A DNA stretch of 64,000 nucleotides. Source: Elusimicrobiota bacterium. GTDB lineage: Bacteria; Elusimicrobiota; Endomicrobiia; Endomicrobiales; Endomicrobiaceae. A program made the position numbers and the translations under genes. Below, piece by piece: positions 34,048 to 42,850 of this stretch (positions are counted from its first letter, which is position 1; the number at the start of each line of letters is the position of its first letter). The notes beneath the pieces are model-generated. The model did not search any database. It saw only the letters and a program-made list of their open reading frames with translations, and was not told where the DNA came from. Location: assembly GCA_017528425.1 (NCBI GenBank), contig JAFXOV010000016.1:24381-88380 (forward strand), read 5' to 3'.

Positions 34048-35931
34048 TTATCCTCTCTTCACAGCACCAAATTTACATGTTGCAACACAAGCACCGCATT
34101 TTACACATAAGCTTTGGTCTATAGAATGTTTTTGTTTTACTGCACCTTTAATAGCTCCTACAGGACACTTTCTTGCGCAAGCCGTACAACCGATACATTT
34201 TGTTTGATCGATTGTGATTTGTGTTAAGCTGGAACATACTCCCGCAGGACATCTCTTTTCTTTAACGTGTGCATCATATTCGTCTCTGAAATATTTCAAA
34301 GTAGATAATACCGGATTTGGTGCCGTTTTACCTAAAGCACATAAAGAACCTACTCTAACTGCATTTGCCAACTGTTCAAGTAAAGGAATTGTTTTTTCGT
34401 CGGCTCTGCCTTCCGTTATATCTTCAAGCATCATCAACATTTGTTTTGTTCCTTCTCTGCAAAGAACACATTTACCGCAGGATTCGCTTTGTGTAAATTG
34501 CATGAAGAATTTTGCCGTGTTTACCATACAGGTTGTTTGGTTCATAACAACAAGTCCGCCCGAACCTACCATTGCACCTGCTTTTCTTAATGAATCGAAA
34601 TCCAAAGGCAAATCAAGGTGTTCTCTTGTTAAACATGCACCGGAAGGTCCGCCGATTTGAACAGCTTTAAATGCATCTTCGGAAACATTACCTTTATCAT
34701 CGGTAACTCCGCCTGCTATATCAAACAAGATTTCTCTTAATGTTGTTCCGAAAGGAACTTCTATAAGACCTGTGTTTTTAACGTAACCGGTTATAGCAAA
34801 TGTTTTTGTTCCGGTAGATGTAGGAACACCGATCTTTTTATAAAAATCCGCACCGTCTCTTATTACCAAAGGAACGGTGGATAATGTTTCAACGTTGTTA
34901 ATTACTGTAGGTTTTCCGTATAAACCGTGCTGTGCTGGGAACGGAGGTTTTGGGTTTGGCATACCTCTTTTACCTTCAACAGAAGCGATTAATGCTGTTT
35001 CTTCACCGCATACAAATGCTCCCGCACCTTCCATAACATGAAGTGTAAAACTGAAATCGGAACCGAAAAGATTTTTGCCTAATACTCCGATTTCTTCTGC
35101 TTTTTTAATAGCATTTTTCATTCTTTCTACAGCTAAATGATATTCTGTTCTGACATAAACATAACCTTCATCGGCACCTATAGCTTTTGCGGCTATAATC
35201 ATACCTTCTATAACGCTGTGAGGATTTCCTTCAAGAACACTTCTGTCCATAAATGCTCCGGGATCTCCTTCATCACCGTTACATATAACATATTTTTTAG
35301 GACCGGGTTGAACTCTTGTTAAATCCCATTTTCTGCCTGTAGGGAAACCTGCTCCGCCTCTGCCTCTGAGTCCCGAATCCAACATTTCTTTACAAATTTG
35401 TTCCGGTGTCATTTCCAAACAAGCTTTCTTGGCTGAGGCATATCCGCCTTTGCTTATATATTCTTCAATATCTTCCGCACCTATGAAACCGCAATTTTTA
35501 AGAACATATCTTCTTTGTTTTGCATAGAAAGGAATTTCGGCATGACCTTTATAGAATTTGTCGTTAATCTTGTAGCATAATCTTTCAACAACTTCATCTT
35601 TAATAATACTTTTTTCAATTATTTCTTTTACATCTTCAACTTTAACTTTTGTATAAAGAATATCGTCTTCACCTTTAATAACGGAAACCAAAGGTCCCAT
35701 TTGACAAAAACCCTGACAGCCGCTTTTTGAAACGAGAGTTCCTTTACTTTCATCATTTAATTCTATACACAATTCAACATTTAATTCTTTTGCCACTCTT
35801 AAAAATTCGGCATAAACTTTTAATGAACCGTTTGCAACACAACCGGTACCTGCACAGATTATTATTCTTTTGGAAATCTGTTTAAATGCTTTTTGTACTT
35901 TAGCGGAAATTTTATCTAAATCTACAGACAT
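34048..35931 (-). CDS. hydB: Hydrogenase subunit HydB, NuoF-like NADH/FMN subunit
   Basis: 627 residues. N-terminal thioredoxin-like [2Fe-2S] domain (CAGTGCVANGS, GCQGFCQMGP); NuoF core with the FMN/NADH glycine-rich segment LRGRGGAGFPTGRKW (~188-202) and GDEGDPGAFMDR; the [4Fe-4S] motif ESCGKCVLCREG; and a C-terminal pair of [4Fe-4S] motifs (CIGCTACARKCP; CVKCGACVATCK). This is the layout of HydB in Thermotoga-type bifurcating hydrogenases. It shares one base with the hydC stop (35931). Confidence 0.97.
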   Translation of the reverse strand: MSVDLDKISAKVQKAFKQISKRIIICAGTGCVANGSLKVYAEFLRVAKELNVELCIELNDESKGTLVSKSGCQGFCQMGPLVSVIKGEDDILYTKVKVEDVKEIIEKSIIKDEVVERLCYKINDKFYKGHAEIPFYAKQRRYVLKNCGFIGAEDIEEYISKGGYASAKKACLEMTPEQICKEMLDSGLRGRGGAGFPTGRKWDLTRVQPGPKKYVICNGDEGDPGAFMDRSVLEGNPHSVIEGMIIAAKAIGADEGYVYVRTEYHLAVERMKNAIKKAEEIGVLGKNLFGSDFSFTLHVMEGAGAFVCGEETALIASVEGKRGMPNPKPPFPAQHGLYGKPTVINNVETLSTVPLVIRDGADFYKKIGVPTSTGTKTFAITGYVKNTGLIEVPFGTTLREILFDIAGGVTDDKGNVSEDAFKAVQIGGPSGACLTREHLDLPLDFDSLRKAGAMVGSGGLVVMNQTTCMVNTAKFFMQFTQSESCGKCVLCREGTKQMLMMLEDITEGRADEKTIPLLEQLANAVRVGSLCALGKTAPNPVLSTLKYFRDEYDAHVKEKRCPAGVCSSLTQITIDQTKCIGCTACARKCPVGAIKGAVKQKHSIDQSLCVKCGACVATCKFGAVKRG

Positions 35932-36413
35932 TATTTTTCCTCCTGTTTAATCATATCGTCAATAATTTTTGTTACTTTTTCAGGTGTAACCTGGCCGTAA
36001 ACTTCGTTATCTATAACCATTGCAGGAGCAAGACCGCAAGCACCCAAACAAGATACTGTTTCCAACGTGAACAACATATCTTTTGTTGTGTTTTCGGCTG
36101 CAGTAAGATTAAGTTTTGCTCTTATTGCATCAATAATTGTTGTAGATCTTTTAACGTGACAAGCAGTTCCGTCGCAAACTTTTATTATGTGTTTGCCTTT
36201 TGCTTTTAAAGTGAAATGTGCAAAAAAAGTTGCAACTCCGTAAACTCTTGCAGGGGAGATATCCAATGCAGAAGCTATGAATGTCAAAATTTCTTCAGGA
36301 AGATAATTGTACACTTCCTGTACTGCCTGCAAAATTGGGATTAATCTTGCTTTGTCTCTGCCGTTTTCGTCAAGAATTTGGCAGACTTTGTCAAATTTCC
36401 CTTGATTTTCCAT
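35931..36413 (-). CDS. hydC: Hydrogenase subunit HydC, NuoE-like [2Fe-2S] protein
   Basis: 160 residues, NuoE family: helical N-terminus (ILQAVQEVYNYLPEE) and thioredoxin-like fold with the four [2Fe-2S] cysteines in CDGTACHVK and CLGACGLAP. It passes electrons between HydB and HydA. AAGGAG ribosome site. It lies 37 bases downstream of rex and overlaps hydB. Confidence 0.96.
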   Translation of the reverse strand: MENQGKFDKVCQILDENGRDKARLIPILQAVQEVYNYLPEEILTFIASALDISPARVYGVATFFAHFTLKAKGKHIIKVCDGTACHVKRSTTIIDAIRAKLNLTAAENTTKDMLFTLETVSCLGACGLAPAMVIDNEVYGQVTPEKVTKIIDDMIKQEEK

Positions 36414-36450
36414 GTAAGTTCTCCTTGTTATGTTAACAACTAATTCTTAA

Positions 36451-37101
36451 TTATCTTAAATTCTTTATTTTTTGCGACAAAACAGCTAAACTCGAAGCCA
36501 AGTTTTCATGTTGAACAACAACATCTTTGGGAACATTTATTTTTATAGGTGCAAAATTCCAAATAGCTTTTATACCTACTTTTACCATTCTGTCCGCCAA
36601 CTCTTGTGCAACGGCGGAAGGAACGGTAAGAATTCCTATTTTTATCTGCATCCTGCTTATTATATCTTCAAGTTTATCTATACTGAAAACTTTTTTGTAA
36701 TTTATAAATTTATCAACTCTTTCCGGATTATTATCAAAAGCGGCAATTATATCTAATCCGTACTCTTTAAAACCGTGATAACCTAAAAGAGCATATCCTA
36801 AATGTCCGGCACCGATTAAAACAGCCTCGTTTTTAGTATAAAAGCCTAAAAATTTTTCTATTGCCGATATTAATTTCTTAAGGTTGTAACCTCTTTTGGG
36901 TTTTCCTTCAATTTTAGTGGCTTCTATATCTTTTCTTACTTGTATAGTATTAAATCCAAGGAACTTTGCTATTTGTGCCGATGAAATTTCTTTAACACCA
37001 TCACTTTCCAATTGCTTCAAATAATGATGGTAAAAAGGAAATCTTCTTAAAGTGGCTTCCGAAATTTCCTTCTTATTATATACAACACTTTTTTTCTTCA
37101 T
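36451..37101 (-). CDS. rex: Redox-sensing repressor Rex
   Basis: 216 residues. N-terminal winged helix (IAKFLGFNTIQVRKDIE, ~44-60) and C-terminal Rossmann domain with GAGHLG (97-102). Rex binds DNA when NADH/NAD+ is low and lets go when NADH rises. As first gene of rex-hydC-hydB-hydA it most likely controls its own operon, and perhaps the por operon, which shares the same promoter element. The ATG has only a weak ribosome site. Confidence 0.95.
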   Translation of the reverse strand: MKKKSVVYNKKEISEATLRRFPFYHHYLKQLESDGVKEISSAQIAKFLGFNTIQVRKDIEATKIEGKPKRGYNLKKLISAIEKFLGFYTKNEAVLIGAGHLGYALLGYHGFKEYGLDIIAAFDNNPERVDKFINYKKVFSIDKLEDIISRMQIKIGILTVPSAVAQELADRMVKVGIKAIWNFAPIKINVPKDVVVQHENLASSLAVLSQKIKNLR

Positions 37102-37170
37102 TTTCTTATATTTTTAATGAAAATTTTTATTTGTTTGTTCGTGCTTTTTTCTTGGATACAACTTGTTATG

Positions 37171-37220
37171 GATAAAATTTTATCTATTTAAAAAATGTAA
37201 GTCAATGAATTTAGATTAGT
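37171..37220 (-). promoter_or_regulatory. rex-hyd promoter with palindromic -10 operator
   Basis: Minus strand: element ACTAATCTAAATTCATTGAC (complement of 37201-37220) leads into -35 TTGACT (37200-37205), 17-base spacer, -10 TAAAAT (37177-37182) inside palindrome GATAAAATTTTATC (37171-37184). The por promoter at 61047-61097 has the same 20-mer, the same spacing and the same palindrome. The palindrome over the -10 is a plausible repressor site. Confidence 0.75.
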
Positions 37221-37264
37221 AAAACTTTTATATGTTTTTCTAATATTTTTAGTGCTTTTTGTAT

Positions 37265-37309
37265 AAATAAAAAAACAAGAAATATAATTTAAAATATTTC
37301 CTGTTTTTA
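37265..37309 (-). terminator. Terminator after the M48 protease gene
   Basis: Minus-strand stem AAAAACAGGAAATAT / ATATTTCTTGTTTTT with one mismatch, ending in a T run, 23 bases past the stop at 37332. Confidence 0.75.
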
Positions 37310-37331
37310 ATATTGCTACTAATATAATCTT

Positions 37332-38093
37332 TTATTTTTTGTTGTAATACTTTAACGCTTCATCCATATGAGACTGTAAATCTTTTATTCTTTTTTCATC
37401 CGAAGGATGTGTTGATAAGAAGTCGGATAATCCGCCTTGGGAACCGCCGCTTGCGGCAGCCATTCTTTCCCAAAATTTTAATGCTTCTCTTGGATCGTAT
37501 CCTGCTTTTGCCATTAAAAGAAGACCCATATAATCCGCTTCGGATTCGTGTTTTCTGCTGTAAGGTAAAATTACACCTACATTTCCGGCAACATTTACTC
37601 CCAACAATATTAACTCTCTGTTAGGATTGTTTGAGAGAGTTGCACCGCCTATGGCAAGTCCGTATTGAAGTAAAGTGTTTTGTGCCGATCTTTCCGCACC
37701 GTGTCTTGCTATGGCATGAGCTATTTCGTGAGACATAACGGTTGCAAGACCTGCTTCCGTTTGTGTAAAAGGTAAAATTCCTGTATATACTGCCACTTTT
37801 CCACCGGACAAACACCAAGCATTTGCTTCATCGCTTTCCAATAAATTAAATTCCCAATCATAATCACAGTCTGAAACTGCGGCTATTTTTTGTCCTACTT
37901 TTTTTACCAGTGCCGTATTTGTTTTATCCGTGGATATTTTTGCTTCGGATAAATATTGACCGTAACTTGTTGCCCCTGCTGCGATTTCTTCTGCTTCATC
38001 ACTTAAAAGAAGCTGGTATCTTCCTGTCATCGGGACGGTTGTACAACCTGCTGCTACAAATACAAAAGCTAACAAATAATGTTGTATTTTCAT
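37332..38093 (-). CDS. M48-family metalloprotease lipoprotein
   Basis: 253 residues from ATG 38093. Lipobox VAAGC with lipid cysteine 17. Zinc motif HEIAH (H122, E123, H126) and the downstream ESEAD (E185), giving an M48C/LoiP-like periplasmic protease for outer-membrane protein quality control. Length matches YggG/LoiP. An upstream TTG start would place the -10 box TATAAT inside the coding region, so the ATG is preferred; it has no ribosome site and looks leaderless. Confidence 0.9.
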   Translation of the reverse strand: MKIQHYLLAFVFVAAGCTTVPMTGRYQLLLSDEAEEIAAGATSYGQYLSEAKISTDKTNTALVKKVGQKIAAVSDCDYDWEFNLLESDEANAWCLSGGKVAVYTGILPFTQTEAGLATVMSHEIAHAIARHGAERSAQNTLLQYGLAIGGATLSNNPNRELILLGVNVAGNVGVILPYSRKHESEADYMGLLLMAKAGYDPREALKFWERMAAASGGSQGGLSDFLSTHPSDEKRIKDLQSHMDEALKYYNKK

Positions 38094-38101
38094 AATGGGT
38101 T

Positions 38102-38107
38102 TATTAT
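38102..38107 (-). promoter_or_regulatory. -10 box of a probable leaderless promoter
   Basis: TATAAT on the minus strand, 8 bases before ATG 38093; the surrounding GTATAATAAACCC is shared almost base for base with the promoter at 31101. Confidence 0.55.
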
Positions 38108-38134
38108 ACAAAATTTTCGGATTTTTATGAAATT

Positions 38135-38620
38135 TTATAATTTGCCGTTTTTTTGAATTGCTTCGACGATTTTTCTATCAAAAAAGCTTGTGTCGTTAAA
38201 AGTTGTTGCATCGGCATCAAATTTTAACGATTCGGTTTCTTTGTCATATATTGCATAAATTTCATATTTATCTTTTCTTAGAGCAGTTGCAATTTTAGAA
38301 TCTGATAAAGAATAAAGATTTGGCCTATATAAAAAGAGTTCGTTTTTTATCCATTTATATCCGCCTTCTTCAACTATCTCTCCGCCAAAATTTACCAAAA
38401 GCTGAGATGCATCTTCGGTAAAACATCTGTTTTCTCTGTAATATATGATTTGGGCATCGGAGATTTTCCTAAGAACAGATAAGGCTTCCGAAACTTTTGA
38501 TTTTTCAAGAGACAATTTATAATAGTTAAAACTTATTGCTGAAATGGAAATAACAATAATAACAACAATTAATAACTCTGCCAAACTGACGCCTTTGTTA
38601 TTTAAAAGTTTTTTTAACAT
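38135..38620 (-). CDS. Type IV pilin-like (pseudopilin) protein
   Basis: 161 residues from ATG 38620, which has an AGAGG site; an upstream in-frame ATG at 38665 lacks one. Class III signal: short basic leader, then KG|VSLAELLIVVI with Glu at +5 and a ~20-residue hydrophobic helix, as cut and methylated by prepilin peptidase. The head has YYRENRCF and a C-terminal lysine. It resembles PilE/GspG-like minor subunits. No assembly genes are nearby. Confidence 0.85.
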   Translation of the reverse strand: MLKKLLNNKGVSLAELLIVVIIVISISAISFNYYKLSLEKSKVSEALSVLRKISDAQIIYYRENRCFTEDASQLLVNFGGEIVEEGGYKWIKNELFLYRPNLYSLSDSKIATALRKDKYEIYAIYDKETESLKFDADATTFNDTSFFDRKIVEAIQKNGKL

Positions 38621-38745
38621 ATTCTTAACCTCTGTAAAAAGTCGACTAATTAAATAATAATACATATCTGTTTTTTTTTCAATAGTATTTTAATTTCTAT
38701 TTAATTAACTTTTACTTATAAAATTTGTTGTAATTACAATAAATT

Positions 38746-39699
38746 TTATTTCTTTATTTCTTTGTACAACTTATCTGCGTTTATAAAGCGCTCATCCTTT
38801 ATATTTTCTAACCAGAAATTCTTTATATTTTCCGAAATATCCAATTTGCCGTTACCCCAGGCATACTGTTCAAACATTGGTTGTTCATCCCAGTTAGCAT
38901 TAATGTAACATAAAGCTTTTACATCTTTACTTTGAATAAATTTAAACAATATCCTGTACCATTTTATTTTGTCTGCTTCTGTTGCATTTGTACCTAATGA
39001 GGGGGAACATTCTGCAATCATAAGAGGTTTGTTATGAGCTTTTGTAAATTGCACCATCGGGAACCACTGCGGATTTGCAAAATAAGATATTGCGCACCAA
39101 TCAACATATTCGTCTCCCGGATACCATTGCTCTATTCCTTTTGGAGCATACGAAGCATACGAATGCCAAACGTAAGCAACATTTTTTACTTTTTGTTCAT
39201 CGAGTTTTTCTACTATATATCTAAATGCTTGTTTATAAAGTTCAGGATCATAATTGTTTTCCGGAAAATCAAATTCGTAACCTATTCTTAAAAATACCGG
39301 GACTTTTGTTTTTGTTATCCATTCACCTAACTTCTTTATATTCTCATCTAAAGAACCGTCAACAACCGAATCCAAAGAACCGACCAAAAATAAACCTATT
39401 TGAAGTGCTGCTTTCTTATAATTTTGTAATATAAAGTTGCCGGACATTGCACCTGTTCCGTACTCAACATCTTCTTCCAACCCTTCCAAATTTTGTAAAG
39501 AAGTGTAAATCATAAAACCTGCCGGTGTTTTTCCGTTTATTTCAACGAACTCTTTGCTGTCGTTATTGTTTTGACCGCAGAAAAGTAAAGTCTTGTTATC
39601 GGAAGGAACAAACTTTCCCGTAAGACCTTCTTTTCTTTGAGCAAAGCACCCTGTTGTTATAACTAATAAACAGAATAATACAATTAAAAATGTCTTCAT
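38746..39699 (-). CDS. Glycoside hydrolase-like lipoprotein (GH26-like TIM barrel)
   Basis: 318 residues from ATG 39699 (GGAG site five bases upstream). Lipobox TTGC with lipid cysteine 18. The rest looks like a clan A TIM-barrel glycosidase: FLRIGYEFD with candidate acid/base E142, WYPGDEYVDWCAISYF, and LMIAECSP with candidate nucleophile E230. The pattern resembles GH26 mannanase-like proteins. It is probably exported and membrane-anchored, facing the periplasm or surface. Substrate unknown. Confidence 0.75.
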   Translation of the reverse strand: MKTFLIVLFCLLVITTGCFAQRKEGLTGKFVPSDNKTLLFCGQNNNDSKEFVEINGKTPAGFMIYTSLQNLEGLEEDVEYGTGAMSGNFILQNYKKAALQIGLFLVGSLDSVVDGSLDENIKKLGEWITKTKVPVFLRIGYEFDFPENNYDPELYKQAFRYIVEKLDEQKVKNVAYVWHSYASYAPKGIEQWYPGDEYVDWCAISYFANPQWFPMVQFTKAHNKPLMIAECSPSLGTNATEADKIKWYRILFKFIQSKDVKALCYINANWDEQPMFEQYAWGNGKLDISENIKNFWLENIKDERFINADKLYKEIKK

Positions 39700-39722
39700 A
39701 AACACTCCAAACTATAAAACTC

Positions 39723-39776
39723 TTGACAAACTTCCTAATTTGTGCTATATTAGCACTCAGTAATAAAGAGTGCTAA
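39723..39776 (+). promoter_or_regulatory. clpB promoter with CIRCE (HrcA) operator
   Basis: TTGACA (39723-39728), 17 bases, TATATT (39746-39751), then a perfect CIRCE element TTAGCACTC-N9-GAGTGCTAA (39750-39776) overlapping the -10 box. HrcA repression of clpB is expected, relieved by heat stress. Confidence 0.95.
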
Positions 39777-39807
39777 TTAAAAATAATTAGCATAAAGGAG
39801 GTACACA

Positions 39808-42459
39808 ATGAATATATCAAAATTTACAATAAAATCGCAAGAGGCACTTGCGGATACGCAGGATATCGCGGTACAGTATGGTAACCAGGAAATATCCGCA
39901 GAACATCTTTTGTATGCATTGCTTAAACAAGAACAAGGCATAGTAGGTACTATTATAAGTAAGTTGTCCGCAGTGGAACAAGATTTAAAACCGTTAATAG
40001 AAAACGATGTTTTAAAACTTATTGAAGCTAAACCTAAAGTTCAAGGTGCAACACCTTACTTATCAAGTGATTTAAACAAAATTTTAACCGTTTCGGAAAA
40101 GATAGCTAAAGATTTGAAAGATGAGTATGTTTCCACAGAACACATATTTCTTTCTATTATAAGTTTTCCGGATTTGCAGGTAACAAAGGTTTTGAATAAG
40201 TACGGAATAACTCAAAATAAAGTTTTGAATGCTTTGGTGGAAATAAGAGGTTCCAACAGAGTTACCGACCAAAACCCGGAAGATAAGTATCAGGCTTTGG
40301 AAAAGTACGGTAAAGATTTAACCGCACTTGCCAAAAAAGGGAAACTTGACCCTGTTATCGGCAGAGATGAAGAAATAAGAAGAAGTATTCAAGTATTATC
40401 AAGAAGAACGAAAAATAACCCTGTTTTAATAGGTGAACCTGGAGTAGGTAAAACCGCTATTGTTGAAGGCCTTGCACAAAGAATAGTTTCCGGTGATGTT
40501 CCCGAAACTTTAAAAGATAAAAAAGTTATAGAACTCGATTTGGGCTCTTTAATTGCAGGTGCAAAATTCAGAGGCGAATTTGAAGACAGATTAAAAGCTG
40601 TTTTAAAAGAAATCCAGGCTGCACAAGGCAAAATAATACTTTTTATAGATGAAATTCATACTATCGTAGGTGCAGGTGCAACCGAAGGTGCAATGGATGC
40701 CGGTAACATGTTAAAACCATTACTTGCAAGAGGTGAACTGAAACTTATCGGTGCAACAACACTTGATGAATACAGAAAATATATTGAAAAAGATAAAGCT
40801 TTGGAAAGAAGATTTCAAACTGTTTATACAGGAGAACCTTCGGTTGAAGATACCATTGCAATATTAAGAGGTATCAAAGAAAAATATGAGGTACATCACG
40901 GTGTAAAAATAAAAGATTCCGCATTGGTTGCAGCGGCAACATTAAGTTCAAGATATATTACAGACAGATTTTTGCCGGATAAGGCTATAGATTTGGTGGA
41001 TGAAGCTGCAAGTAAGTTAAGAATGGAAATAGATTCTATGCCTGTAGAACTTGATACCGTAGAAAGAAAAATAAGACAACTTGAAATAGAAAAACAGGCG
41101 GTAAAAAAAGATTCCGATCCTGCAGCAAAAGAAAGACTTGCCGCTATAGAATCCGAAATTGAAAAGTTAAAAAATTCGTCTAACGAAATGAAAGTTCATT
41201 GGCAAAAAGAAAAAGAAACTATTTCATCCATAAGAAAATTGAAACAGGAAATAGAACAATTAAAAACGGATGAACAAAAAGCCGAAAGAAGCGGCGATTT
41301 GAACCTTGTCGCAGAAATCAGATATGGTAAAATTCCTAAAGTTCAAACTGAATTAGACAGTGAAAACAAAAAACTTGCCGTATTACAGAAAGATAAAAAA
41401 ATGTTGAAAGAAGAAGTTGATGAAGACGATATAGCAACGGTTGTAGGTAAATGGACCGGTATTCCCGTATCTAAAATGATGGAAGGGGAAACACAAAAAC
41501 TTCTTAAAATGGAAGAAAGATTGCACGAAAGAGTTATAGGTCAAAACGATGCCGTAGATGCTATTGCCAACGCCGTAAGAAGATCAAGATCGGGAATTTC
41601 AGATCCCAACAAACCTATGGGCTCGTTTATGTTTTTAGGTCCTACAGGTGTAGGTAAAACAGAACTTGCAAAAGCTTTGGCAGACTTTTTGTTTGATGAT
41701 GAAAGAAACATCGTTAGAATTGATATGAGCGAATATATGGAAAAACATTCGGTATCAAAACTTATCGGTGCACCTCCGGGATATGTAGGATTTGAAGACG
41801 GCGGTCAACTTACCGAAGCTGTCAGAAGAAGACCATATTCCGTAGTATTGTTTGATGAAATAGAAAAAGCTCATCCGGATGTATTTAACATAATGTTACA
41901 ATTGTTGGATGACGGAAGACTTACCGACAGTAAAGGCAGAACCGTAGACTTTAAAAATACGGTTATTATTATGACATCTAACGTCGGTTCACAATACATT
42001 CAAGACAGTATCAATTTCGATAAAGATAAAATCGGGTTTGATAAAGATAAAAAGAAAAAAGAACCTCTTAAAGAAAACTTTGATTATGAACAAATTAAAA
42101 AGAAAATAGACAGTGAACTGCACTTACACTTTAAACCGGAATTTTTGAACAGAATAGATGAAATAATAATATTCAGAAGGCTCGAAAAACAAGATATGGG
42201 TAAAATTATAGATATTCAATTAAAAACCATATTAAAAAGATTGGCAGACAAAAAAATATCTATAGAACTTAGTGAAAAAGCAAAAGATTTTCTTGCAGAT
42301 AAAGGTTATGAACCGGCATTCGGTGCAAGACCTTTAAAAAGAGCGTTACAAACTTATTTGTTGAATCCGTTATCTACGGAACTTATTGCAGGGAAGTTTG
42401 GTGAAGGGGATAAGATAAAAGTCGATTTAGGTAAAAATGAATTAAAATTTACCAAGTAA
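39808..42459 (+). CDS. clpB: ATP-dependent disaggregase ClpB
   Basis: 883 residues. N-domain (1-145), first AAA+ module with Walker A GEPGVGKT (~208-215), coiled-coil middle domain (~410-530), second AAA+ module with GPTGVGKT (~612-619), and the C-terminal D2-small domain. The middle domain marks it as ClpB rather than ClpA/ClpC. With DnaK it rescues aggregated proteins. Strong AAAGGAGG ribosome site. Single-gene unit under the CIRCE promoter. Confidence 0.97.
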   Translation: MNISKFTIKSQEALADTQDIAVQYGNQEISAEHLLYALLKQEQGIVGTIISKLSAVEQDLKPLIENDVLKLIEAKPKVQGATPYLSSDLNKILTVSEKIAKDLKDEYVSTEHIFLSIISFPDLQVTKVLNKYGITQNKVLNALVEIRGSNRVTDQNPEDKYQALEKYGKDLTALAKKGKLDPVIGRDEEIRRSIQVLSRRTKNNPVLIGEPGVGKTAIVEGLAQRIVSGDVPETLKDKKVIELDLGSLIAGAKFRGEFEDRLKAVLKEIQAAQGKIILFIDEIHTIVGAGATEGAMDAGNMLKPLLARGELKLIGATTLDEYRKYIEKDKALERRFQTVYTGEPSVEDTIAILRGIKEKYEVHHGVKIKDSALVAAATLSSRYITDRFLPDKAIDLVDEAASKLRMEIDSMPVELDTVERKIRQLEIEKQAVKKDSDPAAKERLAAIESEIEKLKNSSNEMKVHWQKEKETISSIRKLKQEIEQLKTDEQKAERSGDLNLVAEIRYGKIPKVQTELDSENKKLAVLQKDKKMLKEEVDEDDIATVVGKWTGIPVSKMMEGETQKLLKMEERLHERVIGQNDAVDAIANAVRRSRSGISDPNKPMGSFMFLGPTGVGKTELAKALADFLFDDERNIVRIDMSEYMEKHSVSKLIGAPPGYVGFEDGGQLTEAVRRRPYSVVLFDEIEKAHPDVFNIMLQLLDDGRLTDSKGRTVDFKNTVIIMTSNVGSQYIQDSINFDKDKIGFDKDKKKKEPLKENFDYEQIKKKIDSELHLHFKPEFLNRIDEIIIFRRLEKQDMGKIIDIQLKTILKRLADKKISIELSEKAKDFLADKGYEPAFGARPLKRALQTYLLNPLSTELIAGKFGEGDKIKVDLGKNELKFTK

Positions 42460-42503
42460 ATTTTAACAACTTATAGCGACCTTAATATTTTGGTTATAAT
42501 TTT

Positions 42504-42554
42504 GAAACACAGAATCTTGAGTACCGCAAAGAGTACACATCGGTTCTGTGTTTC
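42504..42554 (+). other. Long hairpin after clpB
   Basis: Perfect 11-bp stem GAAACACAGAA / TTCTGTGTTTC enclosing a 29-base loop that holds a smaller GTAC-N8-GTAC hairpin. No T run follows, so it is not a standard terminator; it may stabilise the clpB 3' end or be a remnant repeat. Confidence 0.45.
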
Positions 42555-42850
42555 TTCATTCTAACACAAAATCTTAAGGCCTTAAACGACAAACAGCAAC
42601 GACAAAAGTCGTGTCATTCTGAACTTGATTCAGAATCTATAAAATTTGTCCGAAGGACACAACTTTGCTTCCAATCATCCAATCATCCAATCTTCCAACC
42701 TTCTGTCGTTTCCATGCCTCAAAAAAGTTTGCATTTTTAAACAAAAAATGTATAATACAAAAGTAAGTATATTTTGATAAAAGGTCGTTGTTTGCACACT
42801 GTTATATTTTTAGATATAATTTTACTTTAAATTTAATTTAGGATTAGTTT
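42555..42850. repeat. Repeat-rich gap between clpB and comM
   Basis: No gene seen. At 42613-42660 lies GTCATTCTGAA-type repeat (hairpin TTCTGAAcTTGATTCAGAA, then TCTATAAAA), related to the 138-bp repeats at 53105 and 54153. At 42670-42725 are CCAATCATCCAATC tandem units and a CCATGCCTCAAAA copy. A TATAAT at 42815 is a possible comM -10 box. Confidence 0.55.

Noticed and set aside
36425..36439. TTGTTATGTTAACAA between rex and hydC as a Rex operator
   Set aside because: The half-sites are three bases too close for the usual 18-base Rex site, and the sequence includes the hydC ribosome-site region inside an operon.
42460..42850. tRNA or other stable RNA in the clpB-comM gap
   Set aside because: No TTCGANNC T-loop or cloverleaf pairing; the sequence is explained by repeats and one hairpin.
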